Shown here: one piece after another, positions 8,793 through 19,984 of the stretch
How the letters are laid out: each line of letters starts with the position of its first letter
How positions within the stretch are numbered: position 1 is the stretch's first letter
From: Mortierella sp. BCC40632
Lineage: Eukaryota; Mortierellomycota; Mortierellomycetes; Mortierellales; Mortierellaceae
Direction of reading: 5' to 3'
DNA length: 64,000 nt
NCBI GenBank assembly: GCA_011634665.1
Contig: WAEK01000018.1
Location: 659,501-723,500 of the forward strand
Position numbers and translations under genes: made by a program
Notes under the pieces: generated by a model
What the model saw: only the letters and a program-made list of their open reading frames with translations
Told to the model about the DNA's origin: nothing
The model's database searches: none

Positions 8793-10735
8793 CTCCAGTG
8801 CTCCATCCCATTTGATTTGGTTTGCTATCAGTTCACCTGGCTGTCCTCTTTTCTTTTCATTTCTTTTCTCTTCTCTAAAAAGAAAGAGAGAAGAAAAAAA
8901 AAAAGAAAAAGAAAAAGAATAGAGAACACAGGCTATGCAGGGTGCGCCACGAGCAGGCTACAAACCAAGCACCCCGTTCTTCTCGGTTCTGCACTTCTTC
9001 TTTTTGTCCTCTAGAAGTACTCACTACCGATATAGAACCCTAATATGGGCCGTCGAAGCTTCTGAAAACCCTGCGACCCCTCAGTCAAATGAGTATCTCA
9101 ATAAAGCTTCATTAATGGCGATCATCTGCATAGCTACTATATTTCAAGTAGCTAGTGCTGACAACCTTCCTCGCATCACAACTCTGGGGCCCTTCTCAAC
9201 CGAGTGCTCTCGAAGCATCAGCCCCCAGTGGCCATTGGTCCACTGGGCCCACCGGAACAGTGCAGATGGTGTCATCTGGATACTGAACGGGAGGGGTTTA
9301 CAGCCACACCGGGTGCGGAACGGGTGACATGCATTCAATACTTCGAGTCGGAGGAGGAGGGAGTGTCCAGCGAAGTGAGAGGGCGCGTGGAACCAAAGGG
9401 AAGAACCCAAGTGGTGAAAAAAGAGGTCCTCTGAGGCAAAGAAACCCTCTCGTGTCGTGTGCCTCAGAGTGTCCCTGACCAACAGCAGTTCGTCAGCCGT
9501 TGAACACTCGAGCCAAGCTTAGGCTTGTAACCCGGACGGACTACGAGCCGCTTGCGCGGCCCTGACCACAACACAGACGGCCACATCCTAGAGCGGCCCA
9601 GCTCGAGGACAGGCATCAGAGTGGTGTTAATCAGGGAAGAGAACAAGGAACAAACAAGAGGGGAAGGGAGGAACGATAACCCAAAGGAATGGAAAAAAAG
9701 GTGGTCGCGAGGTGGAGCACCTCGGCCACAAAAGAACCAACGGTGGCAGAGTGGGGAGGAGAGAGAAGGGGATGGGGGGTTCCTTTGTTTCTTTCTCTAC
9801 CTGGTGCCGGAACGCTGGGTTGCTGAGGTGTCGAGGTGTTGAGGTGTCGAGTGAGTGGAGTTGGAGTTGGTGGAGTGCTGAAGGGTTGGGGTGTTGGAGT
9901 CCTGAAGTGCCAGTCCAGGTTTCCTACTCTTGGGGAGGGGCGGGGTAGGGGGAGAGGGAAAGGGAGAAGGAGGGGGAAGTTGGGGGAAGGAAGGGGAAGG
10001 TGGGGGAAGAGAAGTGTGATGCGAGAGGGTTGGAGAGAGAAGAGAAAGAAAGAGAGAGAAAAGAAAAAAGAAAAAAAGAAATATGGTGATTACTGCCAAG
10101 AGACTGGCGCAGGCCAAACAGGCGTTCTGTGTGGAGAATGGGATGGGAAGGGCACACTTGCCAGTGTGCGGGCTCGACAGCTGTATCCCTGGCAGCATCC
10201 TCATCAGCATCGCTAGCAACAATCTCGATAGCATCTCTGGCGGCAGCACCGTAATTAGCAGCCTTGGTAGAAGTTCTGGTAACAGCTCTGTCAGGGATCG
10301 TCATTCTTGTCGCCTTGGACTTGATGCTGCCTCTCTGCTATTCCAGCCAAAAAAAAAAAAAAAAAAAAAAAAGCACCAAGGTACCAAAGCATATCGTTCA
10401 TCAGATTGGTACACTCTTCTCCCATCTGGCGGATGTCTGTCTCTTTGACAAAGAATTGGTGCGAACCGCCTCTGCCTTTTCCCACCTCCTCTCTCTCTCT
10501 CTCTCTCTCTCTGACGTCCTTCCATCCATATGCCAACGACAAGCAGACCTCCACCACAAGCACTTTTATCTTCCCTACCACTGACCACTGCCTCTTCTTT
10601 CCAAGACTCCCAATCCATCTACTAGTGCCACCTGAAGCATCCTCTCCAGCATGTTTAGCGAGTGTTTGTCTGTCACTCAATCCTATCCATGCACTCATGC
10701 ACCATGGGATGGTGACCTCGTCTTTACGCTTGAGG

Positions 10736-11049
10736 GAGGAACGAGGGCACCTTCACACTTGTGTATTCTCTGTTTCAGTTAAGCGCGTTTGTGTTGAAGG
10801 CGATTGGCGCAGAGAGCAAAGGTGGCAAGATCACTAAACCAGTCAAGTGCAACCAAAATCAGCCAAGAGCAAAAGCAGCGAAAAGTAGGGGCTGCTAAAG
10901 ATTAGAGAGAGAGAAAAAAAAAGAAAAAAAAGACTATGACTGTAGAAGATCCATGAGTCATGGAGTAAGAGGTGTCCTGTGTATCGCCCTCATCAATCCA
11001 AAGGTCGAGCGAGTGACGCTGGGGTCAGAACAAGAGATCGGTCTATCGG
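10736..11049. other. Central spacer of the inverted repeat
   Basis: About 300 bp at the symmetry axis, where the two halves no longer align convincingly by eye. It holds a GA/A-rich patch at 10902-10933. No gene or mobility function is visible. The midpoint of the outer edges (about 10873) falls inside it. Confidence 0.6.
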
Positions 11050-13621
11050 ATATGGTCATCCCACCATGCATGAACGCATGAATAGGAAGCGAACGACCAA
11101 CACGCGTCCGTTTTACACGCTGGAGGGGAGGGAAGGGAGGCTCCAGGTTGCTATAGTAGATGGAGTGGGAGCCTTGGAAAGAAGAAATCTTGGTCAGCGA
11201 TCAGTGGTTGCTGTTGCTGTTGCTACTCTCTGGTAGTGGAGATGGAAGATCATGTGGTGGAGGTCTGCTTGTCGTCTGTACGTCGATTGATAGAGGCCAG
11301 AGAGTGGAGAGATAAGTAAAGGTGCGGCAGCCGCTCACGTCAATCCTTTGTCAAAGAGACAGACACCACCAAATTGGAGAGGAGTTCGCGACTCTATTGA
11401 ACGACATGTTTTGGCAGCTTGGTGCTTTCATTCCTTTTTTGGCAGGCCGGAGCAAGAGGGAGGCAGTATCGAGTCCAAGGCAACAAGGAGGACGATCCCT
11501 GACAGTGCTGTTGCCAGTGTTGCTATCAACGCTACTACCAACACTGCTACTATCGGCGCTGCCGCCAGAGATGCTATCAAGGTTGCTGCCAGCGATGCTG
11601 ATGAGGATGCTGCTATAGATCCAGCTATCTAGCTCGCACACTGGCGAGTGTGCTCTGCCCATCCCAGTGTGCTCACTTGACCGAGGCCACAGTCTCTTGG
11701 CAAGGCCATAATTTTTCTCTCTTTTTTTTTTCTTTCTCTCTTTCTTTCTCTTTCTTCTCTCTCCAACCCTCTCGCTCCACACTCCCCCACCTTCTCCCCC
11801 TACCCCTCCCCTCCCCAAGAGTAGGAAACCTGGACCAGCGCTTCAGGACTCCAACAGATCAGCACCCCAGGACTCCAACACCCCAACCCTTCAGCACTCC
11901 ACCAACTCCAACTCCACTCACTCGACACCTCAACACCTCGACACCTCAGCAACCCAGCGTTCCGGCACCAGGTAGAGAAAGAAACAAAGGAACCCCCATC
12001 CCTTCTCTCTCCTCCCCACTCTGCCACCGTTGGTTCTTTTTAGGCCGAGGTGCTCCACCTCGCGACCACCTTTTTTTTTTTTTCCATTCCTTTGGGTTAT
12101 CGTTCCTCCCTTCCCCTCTTGTTTGTTCCTTGTTCTCTTCCCTGATTAACACCACTCTGATGCCTGTCCTCGAGCTGGGCCGCTCTAGGATGTGGCCGTC
12201 TGTGTTGTGGTCAGGGCCGCGCAAGCGGCTCGTAGTCCGTCCGGGTTACAAGCCTAAGCTTGGCTCGAGTGTTCAACGGCTGACGAACTGCTGTTGGTCA
12301 GGGACACTCTGAGGCACACGACACGAGAGGGTTTCTTTGCCTCAGAGGACCTCTTTTTTCACCACTTGGGTTCTTCCCTTTGGTTCCACGCGCCCTCTCA
12401 CTTCGCTGGACACTCCCTCCTCCTCCGACTCGAAGTATTGAATGCATGTCACCCGTTCCGCACCCGGTGTGGCTGTAAACCCCTCCCGTTCAGTATCCAG
12501 ATGACACCATCTGCACTGTTCCGGTGGGCCCAGTGGACCAATGGCCACTGGGGGCTGATGCTTCGAGAGCACTCGGTTGAGAAGGGCCCCAGAGTTGTGA
12601 TGCGAGGAAGGTTGTCAGCACTAGCTACTTGAAATATAGTAGCTATGCAGATGATCGCCATTAATGAAGCTTTATTGAGATACTCATTTGACTGAGGGGT
12701 CGCAGGGTTTTCAGAAGCTTCGACGGCCCATATTAGGGTTCTATATCGGTAGTGAGTACTTCTAGAGGACAAAAAGAAGAAGTGCAGAACCGAGAAGAAC
12801 GGGGTGCTTGGTTTGTAGCCTGCTCGTGGCGCACCCTGCATAGCCTGTGTTCTCTATTTTTTTTTTTTTTTTTCTTTTTTTAGAGAAGAGAAAAGAAATG
12901 AAAAGAAAAGAGGACAGCCAGGTGAACTGATAGCAAACCAAATCAAATGGGATGGAGCACTGGAGAAGAAGAGAAGAGAAGAAGAGAAGAAGAGAAGAAG
13001 AGAAGAAGAGAAGAAGAGAAGAAGAGAAGAAGAGAAGAAGAGAAAAACAGAAGAAGAGAAGAAGAGAAGAAGAGAAGAAGAGAAGAAGAGAAGAAGAGAA
13101 GAAGAGAAGAAGAGAAGAAGAGAGAATCTTTCCATATGAGCAAAGCATCGATCGTAAGTATTGGCTCAGGGTCGCTGTTCAGTAATGCGAGTCAGAAATA
13201 TGGAAAGAGGTTCAGGAATGGGCATGGGCATGGGTGCGAACATGGGCACAGACACGGGCACGGAAATGAGCACAGGTATAGCACAGGCATAGCACAGGCA
13301 TGGATATCAACACAAGCATCGACGCTGGCACGGACTTGGATAGGCACCTTTAATACACGTTCCCACTTTGGGACCTCGATCTTGACCACGAAAGTCATAG
13401 ACTCCATTAGGATCTTTAATAAATAGAGAACATAGACTACCACTCCCACCTCGAGTCGAGGGTCGATCTGACCCTTCTCCACAGGAGATCTCATGCGACG
13501 CGACTCTTTTACTCTCTCCAAGAATACACTCTGAGATGTTGAGAAAGCACAGCACAAGGAAGAAACGCGTGTTAACTACTTGTGATCCATATGTTACATG
13601 TGGTACGAGAGAGAGAGAGAG
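11050..13621. repeat. Right arm of the giant inverted repeat
   Basis: Reverse complement of the left arm. The outer part (about 11940-13621) appears nearly identical: minus-strand frames at 13192-13557 (121 codons) and 12449-12841 (130 codons), and the + strand frame at 12294-12632 (112 codons), translate identically to their partners. Differences are mainly in homopolymer and microsatellite length. Toward the centre (11050-11940) substitutions and indels become frequent, for example an insertion near 11855-11880 relative to the left arm. The outer edge is GGTACG followed by a GA microsatellite. No clear target-site duplication is seen outside the GA/CT tracts. Confidence 0.85.
12966..13127. 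repeat. 8-bp tandem repeat (AAGAGAAG)n in right arm
   Basis: Mirror copy of the left-arm tandem repeat, with one altered unit (AAAAACAG) near 13045. Confidence 0.95.
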
Positions 13622-14978
13622 CCCAAATGAGCTGGCTGTGCTCTGTCGCTCCTCAGGTGGTTGAACAGGTCGCGAAGAACTAATGGTCCGAGTATGGCAA
13701 TGTTCCTTCTAAAAGCTGAGTGCTTCCTTGGAGATTTCAGTATCTGTGGAACAAGATTGGGTCTTTGTCCCCAATGGGCTGGAGCTTGAGTTCAGAGGTC
13801 AGAACTCTCGCAGATATCGAAAATCAAGTCAAGGATGCGAGTTCCGGGTGCTTCTGACCGGAAGTGATACCTTGTCCGAGTGAAAGATGATATGCGAACT
13901 ATTTTAGACCTCACTTCCTCCTCCTCCCCCTCCTTTCTCTCCACGTTCCCATCCGCTCGCTCAGACATACACAAGGACCATTGCCTCGATTGCCGACACC
14001 CAGATGTCAGGACCAATATACAATCGACCCCTACCCTACTCGTACTCTTCCACAGCTGATATCCTATCACGACCACCGTACCTTGTTAATAGAAGCTGTG
14101 CGACCCCTTGACACCATTGACACTCTTGACTTTTACTCACCCTCTTATCTTGTCTCTTCCGCTCTTTCTCTCCACACTGAAATGGTGGTGAGATGAGTTT
14201 GGCAGCCGCCGGTCAGGGCCCTCTTTCTTCACCACCTCGCGCAAAATAGTGAATACCAAGCCGTGAAGAGCAAGATATCTTTGTTTTGGGTCAACAGTGG
14301 CACAATGACATAGCCTTGTCACTTTTCAATATTAGGCAGAGAAGCAGAGAGGAGACCAGGAGAGTTCACGGCAAGCCATGTAAAGAAGAAAGTAAGGCGG
14401 AAGTGTGCAGATGAGACTGAGGAATGGTGGACCACCGACCCAGGGACAGGCACAAGCAATACCAATTGCTTAAATCCTCTGAATGAATAGACTCCGCTAC
14501 TTCGGATTGTGGACACTGACTCAATGATGACATCCTTGAGGACTTTGATAGACATTAGCCATGGAAGACGATCCATTTTGACTGAGTCCAAGTCCCCTCT
14601 AAATTCTTTCTATCTTACTTCACTCACTTTGCCTTTCTTTAGGAACACAAATAGCGACAAAAAGAAATAAAACCGGCAAAGCGAACCCATAAGACTATAT
14701 CAAATGTGATATCAAACACTCTCAAGCAGAATAGGGGTTCACCAGCTGCTGTTCAATCCATGGTTAAGTGAGCAAAGTGACGAGAATTCGACTAACTCTC
14801 GAGGGAAGTACTTTGTCCTAATATTTTGAAAAAGAAGAAAAAGAAGAAGTAATGGGAGGGGTAATGTTTTAAGCATAGTTATCTCATTGAGGCCACTATC
14901 TTTTATTCCAGAATTAAAGTTGAGGTGAGCTATATAGATTGGTCAGATGGAGTATGTGATGATACTACCGAGTTCCCT
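13622..14978. other. Gene-poor region right of the inverted repeat
   Basis: No confident gene. On the minus strand an ATG at 14591 opens a 90-codon frame (to 14319) beginning MDSVKMDRLPWLMSIKVL whose first half looks protein-like, but it runs into simple sequence and has no recognised domain. It could be a decayed gene or a first exon. Other short frames (13792-14076 on -, 13981-14196 on +) have no recognisable content. GAA/AG-rich sequence lies near 14830-14850. Confidence 0.4.
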
Positions 14979-15605
14979 TCAAAGGCCAAAAGCCACTGTG
15001 GTGGTGACGGCGACAATGCTAATGAGTAGTGATGCTGTCGAGTACTGAGAAGGGTTTGCTGCATTGCCTGTTGGATGTTGAGCTCCATTGGTAGATGGAG
15101 CTCCTGCCGGATGTTGAGCTCCAGTATTGACGGGCGTAGCGCCTGGAGGCGTTTGAGTTCCATTGGAACTAATAGTAGGAAGAGTAACTCCAACTGACTC
15201 GCAGTGGACAAGAGACGCAAACGGGGCACTCCTATTGATCGCCATATTCTTTTGTTCCTCCGAACAAGCAGGCATGGCACTGCCTTGACTAGCAACAAGA
15301 CAAGAGGAGCCACTGCCTGTAAAGACCCCAACAATCCAGGAACAGAGACATTTCTTCACGTTGTCATTCTTGATGGCGGCACCAAGAGCCGTTAGGTGGA
15401 CAGCACTGTCCTTGAACACATCGAGGACTGTATTCAAGTCTGTGGGCGAAAGTGAGGCGCAGGTCGGCTCTTTGGGAAGTGCTGCAAAGGTACAGTTTGA
15501 GCAAGTATTGACCTCGATGGGAATGACATTGTTAACACCTGAGTCCTGTGCGCTAGCGACAGCCACGACCGTCAATACAGAGGCGATAAGAGATGTGAAC
15601 TTCAT
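14979..15605 (-). CDS. GPI-anchored secreted cell-wall-type protein
   Basis: Predicted surface protein of 208 residues. I start at 15605 because this ATG opens with a typical signal peptide, MKFTSLIASVLTVVAVASAQ; the same frame is open farther upstream (15791) but that part is Phe/Leu-rich leader sequence. Residues about 30-130 form a Cys-containing domain (NTCSNCTFAAL, EPTCASL, KKCLCSW, SSCLV, MPACSE). A Pro/Thr/Gly/Ala-rich linker follows with repeated GAQHPxG units (about 150-185), then a hydrophobic C-terminus (STASLLISIVAVTTTVAFGL) expected to be replaced by a GPI anchor. The layout is that of fungal wall or plasma-membrane GPI proteins; the function is not known. Confidence 0.75.
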   Translation of the reverse strand: MKFTSLIASVLTVVAVASAQDSGVNNVIPIEVNTCSNCTFAALPKEPTCASLSPTDLNTVLDVFKDSAVHLTALGAAIKNDNVKKCLCSWIVGVFTGSGSSCLVASQGSAMPACSEEQKNMAINRSAPFASLVHCESVGVTLPTISSNGTQTPPGATPVNTGAQHPAGAPSTNGAQHPTGNAANPSQYSTASLLISIVAVTTTVAFGL

Positions 15606-16439
15606 GGTGGGGAGTCTAGGTCTGGCTGTGAGTGTGATAGTGTGGATATCAGTGAGCGGGTTGATAAGCAAAGGTAAGAGAACAAAGAAAATATGGACAA
15701 GCAGAAGATAAAAGAGAGAGAGAGAGAAAAAAAAAAGAAGGAAAGAAGAAAGAGCAGACAGTATTTTGATGAAGACTTCCCTTCGTAGCATTGGCTCCTC
15801 AAAGCACTGGGCAACCTCATCAAGCCCAGGCTCTCCATCTGCAGGAATGCTCCTTACTATTTCTTGACTACCACCCTGGCTGTCTCCTCGCCTGCTTCAG
15901 GGTCAGTCAGTGACCTCCTCTTCTTTTTTCTCCTCTCTTTTCTCCTCCTTTTCCTCCCCCCTCTCCCTTCCCTATGTCGGTCATTCTGAGGGCGTTCTAT
16001 TATTTTACAATAGGAACAGTAAGTAGATTGGGGAAGGGCTTGACAAAGCGATATTGCAAAAACAGAGTTAACGGTGGGTAGCAGAGCCAACCACCAATGT
16101 GCCCTTTGGCACATTGTCTAGATCAAACCAAAAGAGGAAGGGGGGGGAGTGTGAAGGGTTACAAGCCAAGGCATGTGCCTACATGAGTAGTCAACATGGA
16201 ACAGTGGAAAAGGCATAGCAATGGATCCTCGGGCTTGCATTGGTATGGAGAAAAAGATTCACAAAATCCAACGGCAGTTTCTTTATAATGAGCCTATTCG
16301 TCTGGCTTTGGAGACCCCCTTCCACCTCTGTCTCCTGGGAGAATTGTGGGCGCTCTTCCATCCCTTGCATCTCTTACCCCCTCAATTCTTTAATTGACAG
16401 AACACGCACTCTTAGATATCTGTTTAGCCCTTCTCTTCT
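15606..16439. other. Intergenic region
   Basis: Contains the pyrimidine-rich (minus strand) leader of the GPI protein gene, a T/C-rich patch at 15920-15970 and the 3' side of the M64 peptidase gene. Short frames look random. Confidence 0.5.
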
Positions 16440-18888
16440 CTAGCTTGGGCAGTGATACTTGCTCAGCATAAAAATCTTGGAAGCCTTCAACAATCCACGC
16501 GTATCCTGGCGTACCTCTGGAGTCTTGTATTCGATCTTCAGTTGCCAGAGCCCTTCCTGAGAGGCAGGAATGCGGATCTTGGATTGTCCGTCCAAGTCAG
16601 AGGCATGTTCGCCATTTCTGTACCACTGGATCTCGTACCTCTCCTCTTTTCCAAGGCGCTTGGACAGGTCCTTGCGGAATTGTCCCAGTGGAATCAACCT
16701 AGCTTCAACTCCATATGAAGTGACCTCGCGTTTGTCCTTTCTGCCTTCTCCTCTGTGACACTCTATCTGGACTTCATCCAGCAGACTGACCTTGCTCAGC
16801 ATTCGAAGCCAGAGGCCCTCCTTACAAACCGAGCAGAACTGATTGGAGGCCATGTTGCGCATCAGGCAAAACTCGTGGTTGCTTCTCCAAGTCTTGCGCA
16901 TGTTCAAATCAAATGTAGGATAAAGCGAGATGATATTGTCATCAAACCGATACTCGTCTTCACCCATAAACTCGTGTAAAGTCACTGAGCAGAGTTGGCG
17001 GATTGGTCTTGTTGGGTCCTCAGAGCCTCCCCCGTGGTCGTACTTGGCACCCTGACGGAACTCGAGTACATGTTCGCCCTTTGTAAATCCCTCATTCCCA
17101 TTCCACTCAGAAAAGTCACGGTCATAGCCACCAGGAGACGTCCAGTTAAGACGTTTGCCATCGATATAGGCCTCAAAGGAATCATCCGTGTCTACACCTG
17201 AGTGCGAAATCTTGAGACTCCATCGCTTGAATTGGCCATCGGATTTGAAGGGGATCTTGTATGGCCCTTGCTTGAGATCATACCAAGCATAGTCTTGGAC
17301 ACGTAGAATGTTCTTTTCCTCACGTGGGACCGGGTCCGTAAGCCAATGCTTCCACTTGACATTTTGAATACTCCAGCGCTCTGCATTCACACCTGAGTAA
17401 ACTTGTCCTCCATCGTATTCCTTTGGAGTATGTGCAAATAGGATAGATACACAGAGAGGAAAGAGTTAGTGACTATCCTTTGAAACCAAAATCCGTTTAG
17501 AAGAATCTGGATTACCTCGCCAACATCGATGAGACTGTGACCGAGTTCATGGCGAAGGACAATTGTACCCGACTTGTTGGAGCTGGTTGAAATGACAAAT
17601 TCACCGCCAAGTCCACCATCTAATACAAGAACAAGATGATGAGCCATGGTTCAATACTTTAAAGAATCTGCGTCCAATTGCTCTTTTGCAACACACGCTT
17701 TCCCCTTACAATAGGGATCGTTGCCGATCAAGCTAGGGAAATCACAGGAGTAGGGACCAACGGCTCGGCACGCTTGACGAGCTGCACGCGGATTTGCAAC
17801 ATAAATTCCTCTGAGCTCGGTTCCATCTCGATAGAGCCTAAAGCTGGTATCCTTCCATTGACCATTGACACCAATACCGCTTTCCTTGGATGGTCTGAAC
17901 AACGCATGAATATTGTACAGAGGCAAGAATGATTGAAACGTATCACCCACAAACATATCTACATCGCCAACAAAACGATAAGGATGAGTAACGGTCGCAC
18001 AAGTCTATTTTCTCTTGAATTTCAAGTCAGGCCTCTTGAACTGAACCACATTATCCTTACCATTGACGAGTCGCTGCATGTCTCTAAAGAACTTGTCACG
18101 CTCTTCAAGCGTGTATCCGTCTCCCATAAAGACAATGTCAACTCTGTTCTTGTCTGGCCCACTGTCGACCAATTTACGCTACGAAAATGAACACATACCC
18201 ATACCAATCGATAAAACAAACAAGCATTAATAGTGGAGGAGTGCATCCGAGACAGCAATAGCCTTAGAGACGACATTTTATTTCTTACCACTTCATCGCC
18301 CACTTGAGGGCCGAGAGCCTCCTGCTTATGGCGACCATAGTCTTGATGAGCTCGGTGGTTTCCAGGTGCTTTAAACACAACCTGACGCGAGTTTTGCTCG
18401 TCGTCTCCAGAGAATGGTTCAAGCTCATCGTCTGAGAGGTCTTGGTCGTACTCGACCTGGTCACACTCCTTGCTCAGGAACACATTCAAGGTATCTGTCC
18501 AGTCGGCGTCGTGATTCGCGTTGAGTTCTAGCAACTCTTTGTTGTGTCCGCCTTGCTCCTTGTCCAAGTTTGAACAGCCCGAGACACCGTGGTGATGATT
18601 GTGCTCATGTTCTTGATGAGACTTGCGATAGAGGACTTGATAACGATTAGCATCCTGAGAGATAGGGAAGAGATTCCTGAAAGGCTGGGACACGCCTTGA
18701 TCAAGAACCTTGCAATAGACAATTCCAGAGGACTTGACTGTTCTCTCGAGCAAAAGGAAATAGCCGCTGTAGTTGGACTCGTCGTTTGGTTCGATAAAGG
18801 AGCTACTTGAGGCGGAGTACCCCTGCACTAAGGAGAGGGAGCATGATGCAATGGCAATTGCGCTCGACAAATAGAGGCAAACGCGCAT
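16440..18888 (-). CDS. Secreted zinc metallopeptidase, M64 (IgA peptidase-like) family
   Basis: Predicted secreted zinc-dependent endopeptidase of 683 residues. Exons on the minus strand: 18888-18289, 18178-18061, 17958-17710, 17619-17516, 17420-16440; phases agree. The start gives a signal peptide (MRVCLYLSSAIAIASCSLSL). A poorly conserved N-terminal region contains a His-rich patch (QEHEHNHHHG) and acidic sequence. The catalytic domain begins VDIVFMGDGYTLEERDKFF, continues through FRPSKESGIGV, RDGTELRGIY and GNDPYYGGLGGEF, and holds the zinc-binding HELGHS at about residues 346-351, followed by VGEEYDGG. The C-terminal part of about 320 residues (NWTSPGGYDRDFSEWNG, HEFMGEDEYRFDDNI) matches the extended fungal form. 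The family is named after a bacterial enzyme that cuts immunoglobulin A; the substrate here is unknown. Confidence 0.85.
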
Positions 18889-19429
18889 ATTTAGAGAGAT
18901 GCAAAGCACCAGCGGTCAGGCAGCTGTGGTCGAGATGAGGATGAGAAGAATGATTTTTTCTCTAAAAAAATGGAGAATGAGCGCGCTCTTTGATGTTGGA
19001 CAGGTGAGAAAATGATTGCGACTACATGAACAAGCGAATAAAAAACGTTCTTGCCTCAGCGACTGCTTTTCTTTTCCTTTTCCAGACACGATCCTTCTCT
19101 CTATCTCTTTCTCTCTCTCTCTGACAGCCTCAACATTCGACTGGGAGGGGAACCGTAGTGCCTTTCGTTTCTAGAGCTGAGTGTCAGAGGCAGAGGAGCA
19201 TCCTCATCGTGAACAAGACGACCCGGGGAGGAGTAGCTCTCCTTACCGTTAGCCTTCATGTAGTTGAGTTCTCTGTTCAGTTCTGGTAGATTTCGATGCA
19301 GTCTCACTGAGCAGTCTGGGTCGCCAATTTCTCTCACGATTCAGTCGGAATGTGGCCGTCCCGATGGAGACTATTCTTTGGCCACCACCGGTGTTGTAAA
19401 TCCAGGATGCTCCGTGGCTGTGATCTCTT

Positions 19430-19474
<45 letters not shown>

Positions 19475-19951
19475 ACACCCCGCACAAGTCACATCCTCAG
19501 GCTGGGACTGGAGGGTCTCACCTGCTCACAGTAACGGCCAGGCGCAGACTCTCTGGTCCAGGTTCAGGGCACGGGGTTCAGGGCACGAGGTTCAGGGCAC
19601 GGGATTCAGGCACGTTGAGGCACGCAAGGGACAGAAGAAGGAAGGAGTTTTTTTGGATCGGCACAGGCGGTCCAGCCCATCCCCTTTCCTTTTTTTCCTT
19701 TTCCCATCCCAATCGTCCACGTTAAGAGAGCGGAGAAATACAACTGAGTGTCAACCATGCACCAACCGATACACAGGGACACAAGGAGCACGCGGGAGTA
19801 AGCCTACCAAACAGCCGCGCATCTCGATCAATCATCCATTCCGTCATTCTCCTTCCCACTCATCAAATCCCTGTTCGATCTTTATTTGCCATCACCCCTT
19901 CCTCTCCCCAGCCCAATCACTCTCCCGCACCTGGTCTTCTCTTTCTCTTTC

Positions 19952-19984
<33 letters not shown>

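Larger units (their letters stand above)
8124..10735. repeat. Left arm of a giant inverted repeat (foldback-like element)
   Basis: About 2.6 kb that reappears in reverse complement at about 11050-13621. The outer edge is a CT microsatellite followed by CGTACCACATGTAACATATG, mirrored at the right edge. Within the arm, in order: a segment ending in hexamer repeats (8436-8545), an 8-bp tandem repeat (8633-8792), an A/G-rich patch, a unique segment (8935-9620), degenerate TGGAGT-type repeats (9830-9920), G/A-rich sequence, and an inner part with an A run at 10350-10372. Open frames of 121 codons at 8201 and 130 codons at 8935 have identical translations in the other arm. None resembles a transposase, reverse transcriptase or integrase. 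The inner boundary is approximate because similarity fades gradually. Confidence 0.85.

Noticed and set aside
8332..8922. Long overlapping frames rich in Arg/Glu/Lys or Leu/Phe/Ser
   Set aside because: They arise from the 8-bp tandem repeat and the hexamer repeat, which are open in several frames on both strands; no non-repetitive protein content.
9144..9482. 112-codon minus-strand frame, identical in both arms, as a gene
   Set aside because: Its identity reflects near-identical DNA of the two arms; overlapping frames on the other strand are identical too, and there is no domain or start context to support coding.
9484..9600. tRNA- or SINE-like segment in the arms (GGGTTACAAGCC resembles a B box)
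   Set aside because: No matching A box at the right distance and no cloverleaf that I could draw; similarity to the B-box consensus is partial.
8124..13621. Palindrome as an unsplit long-read adapter artefact
   Set aside because: An artefact would give the same sequence in both arms; the inner arms differ by many substitutions and indels. Read support still has to be checked.
15606..15791. Upstream start for the GPI protein at 15791
   Set aside because: It adds 62 Phe/Leu-rich residues before a perfect signal peptide at 15605.
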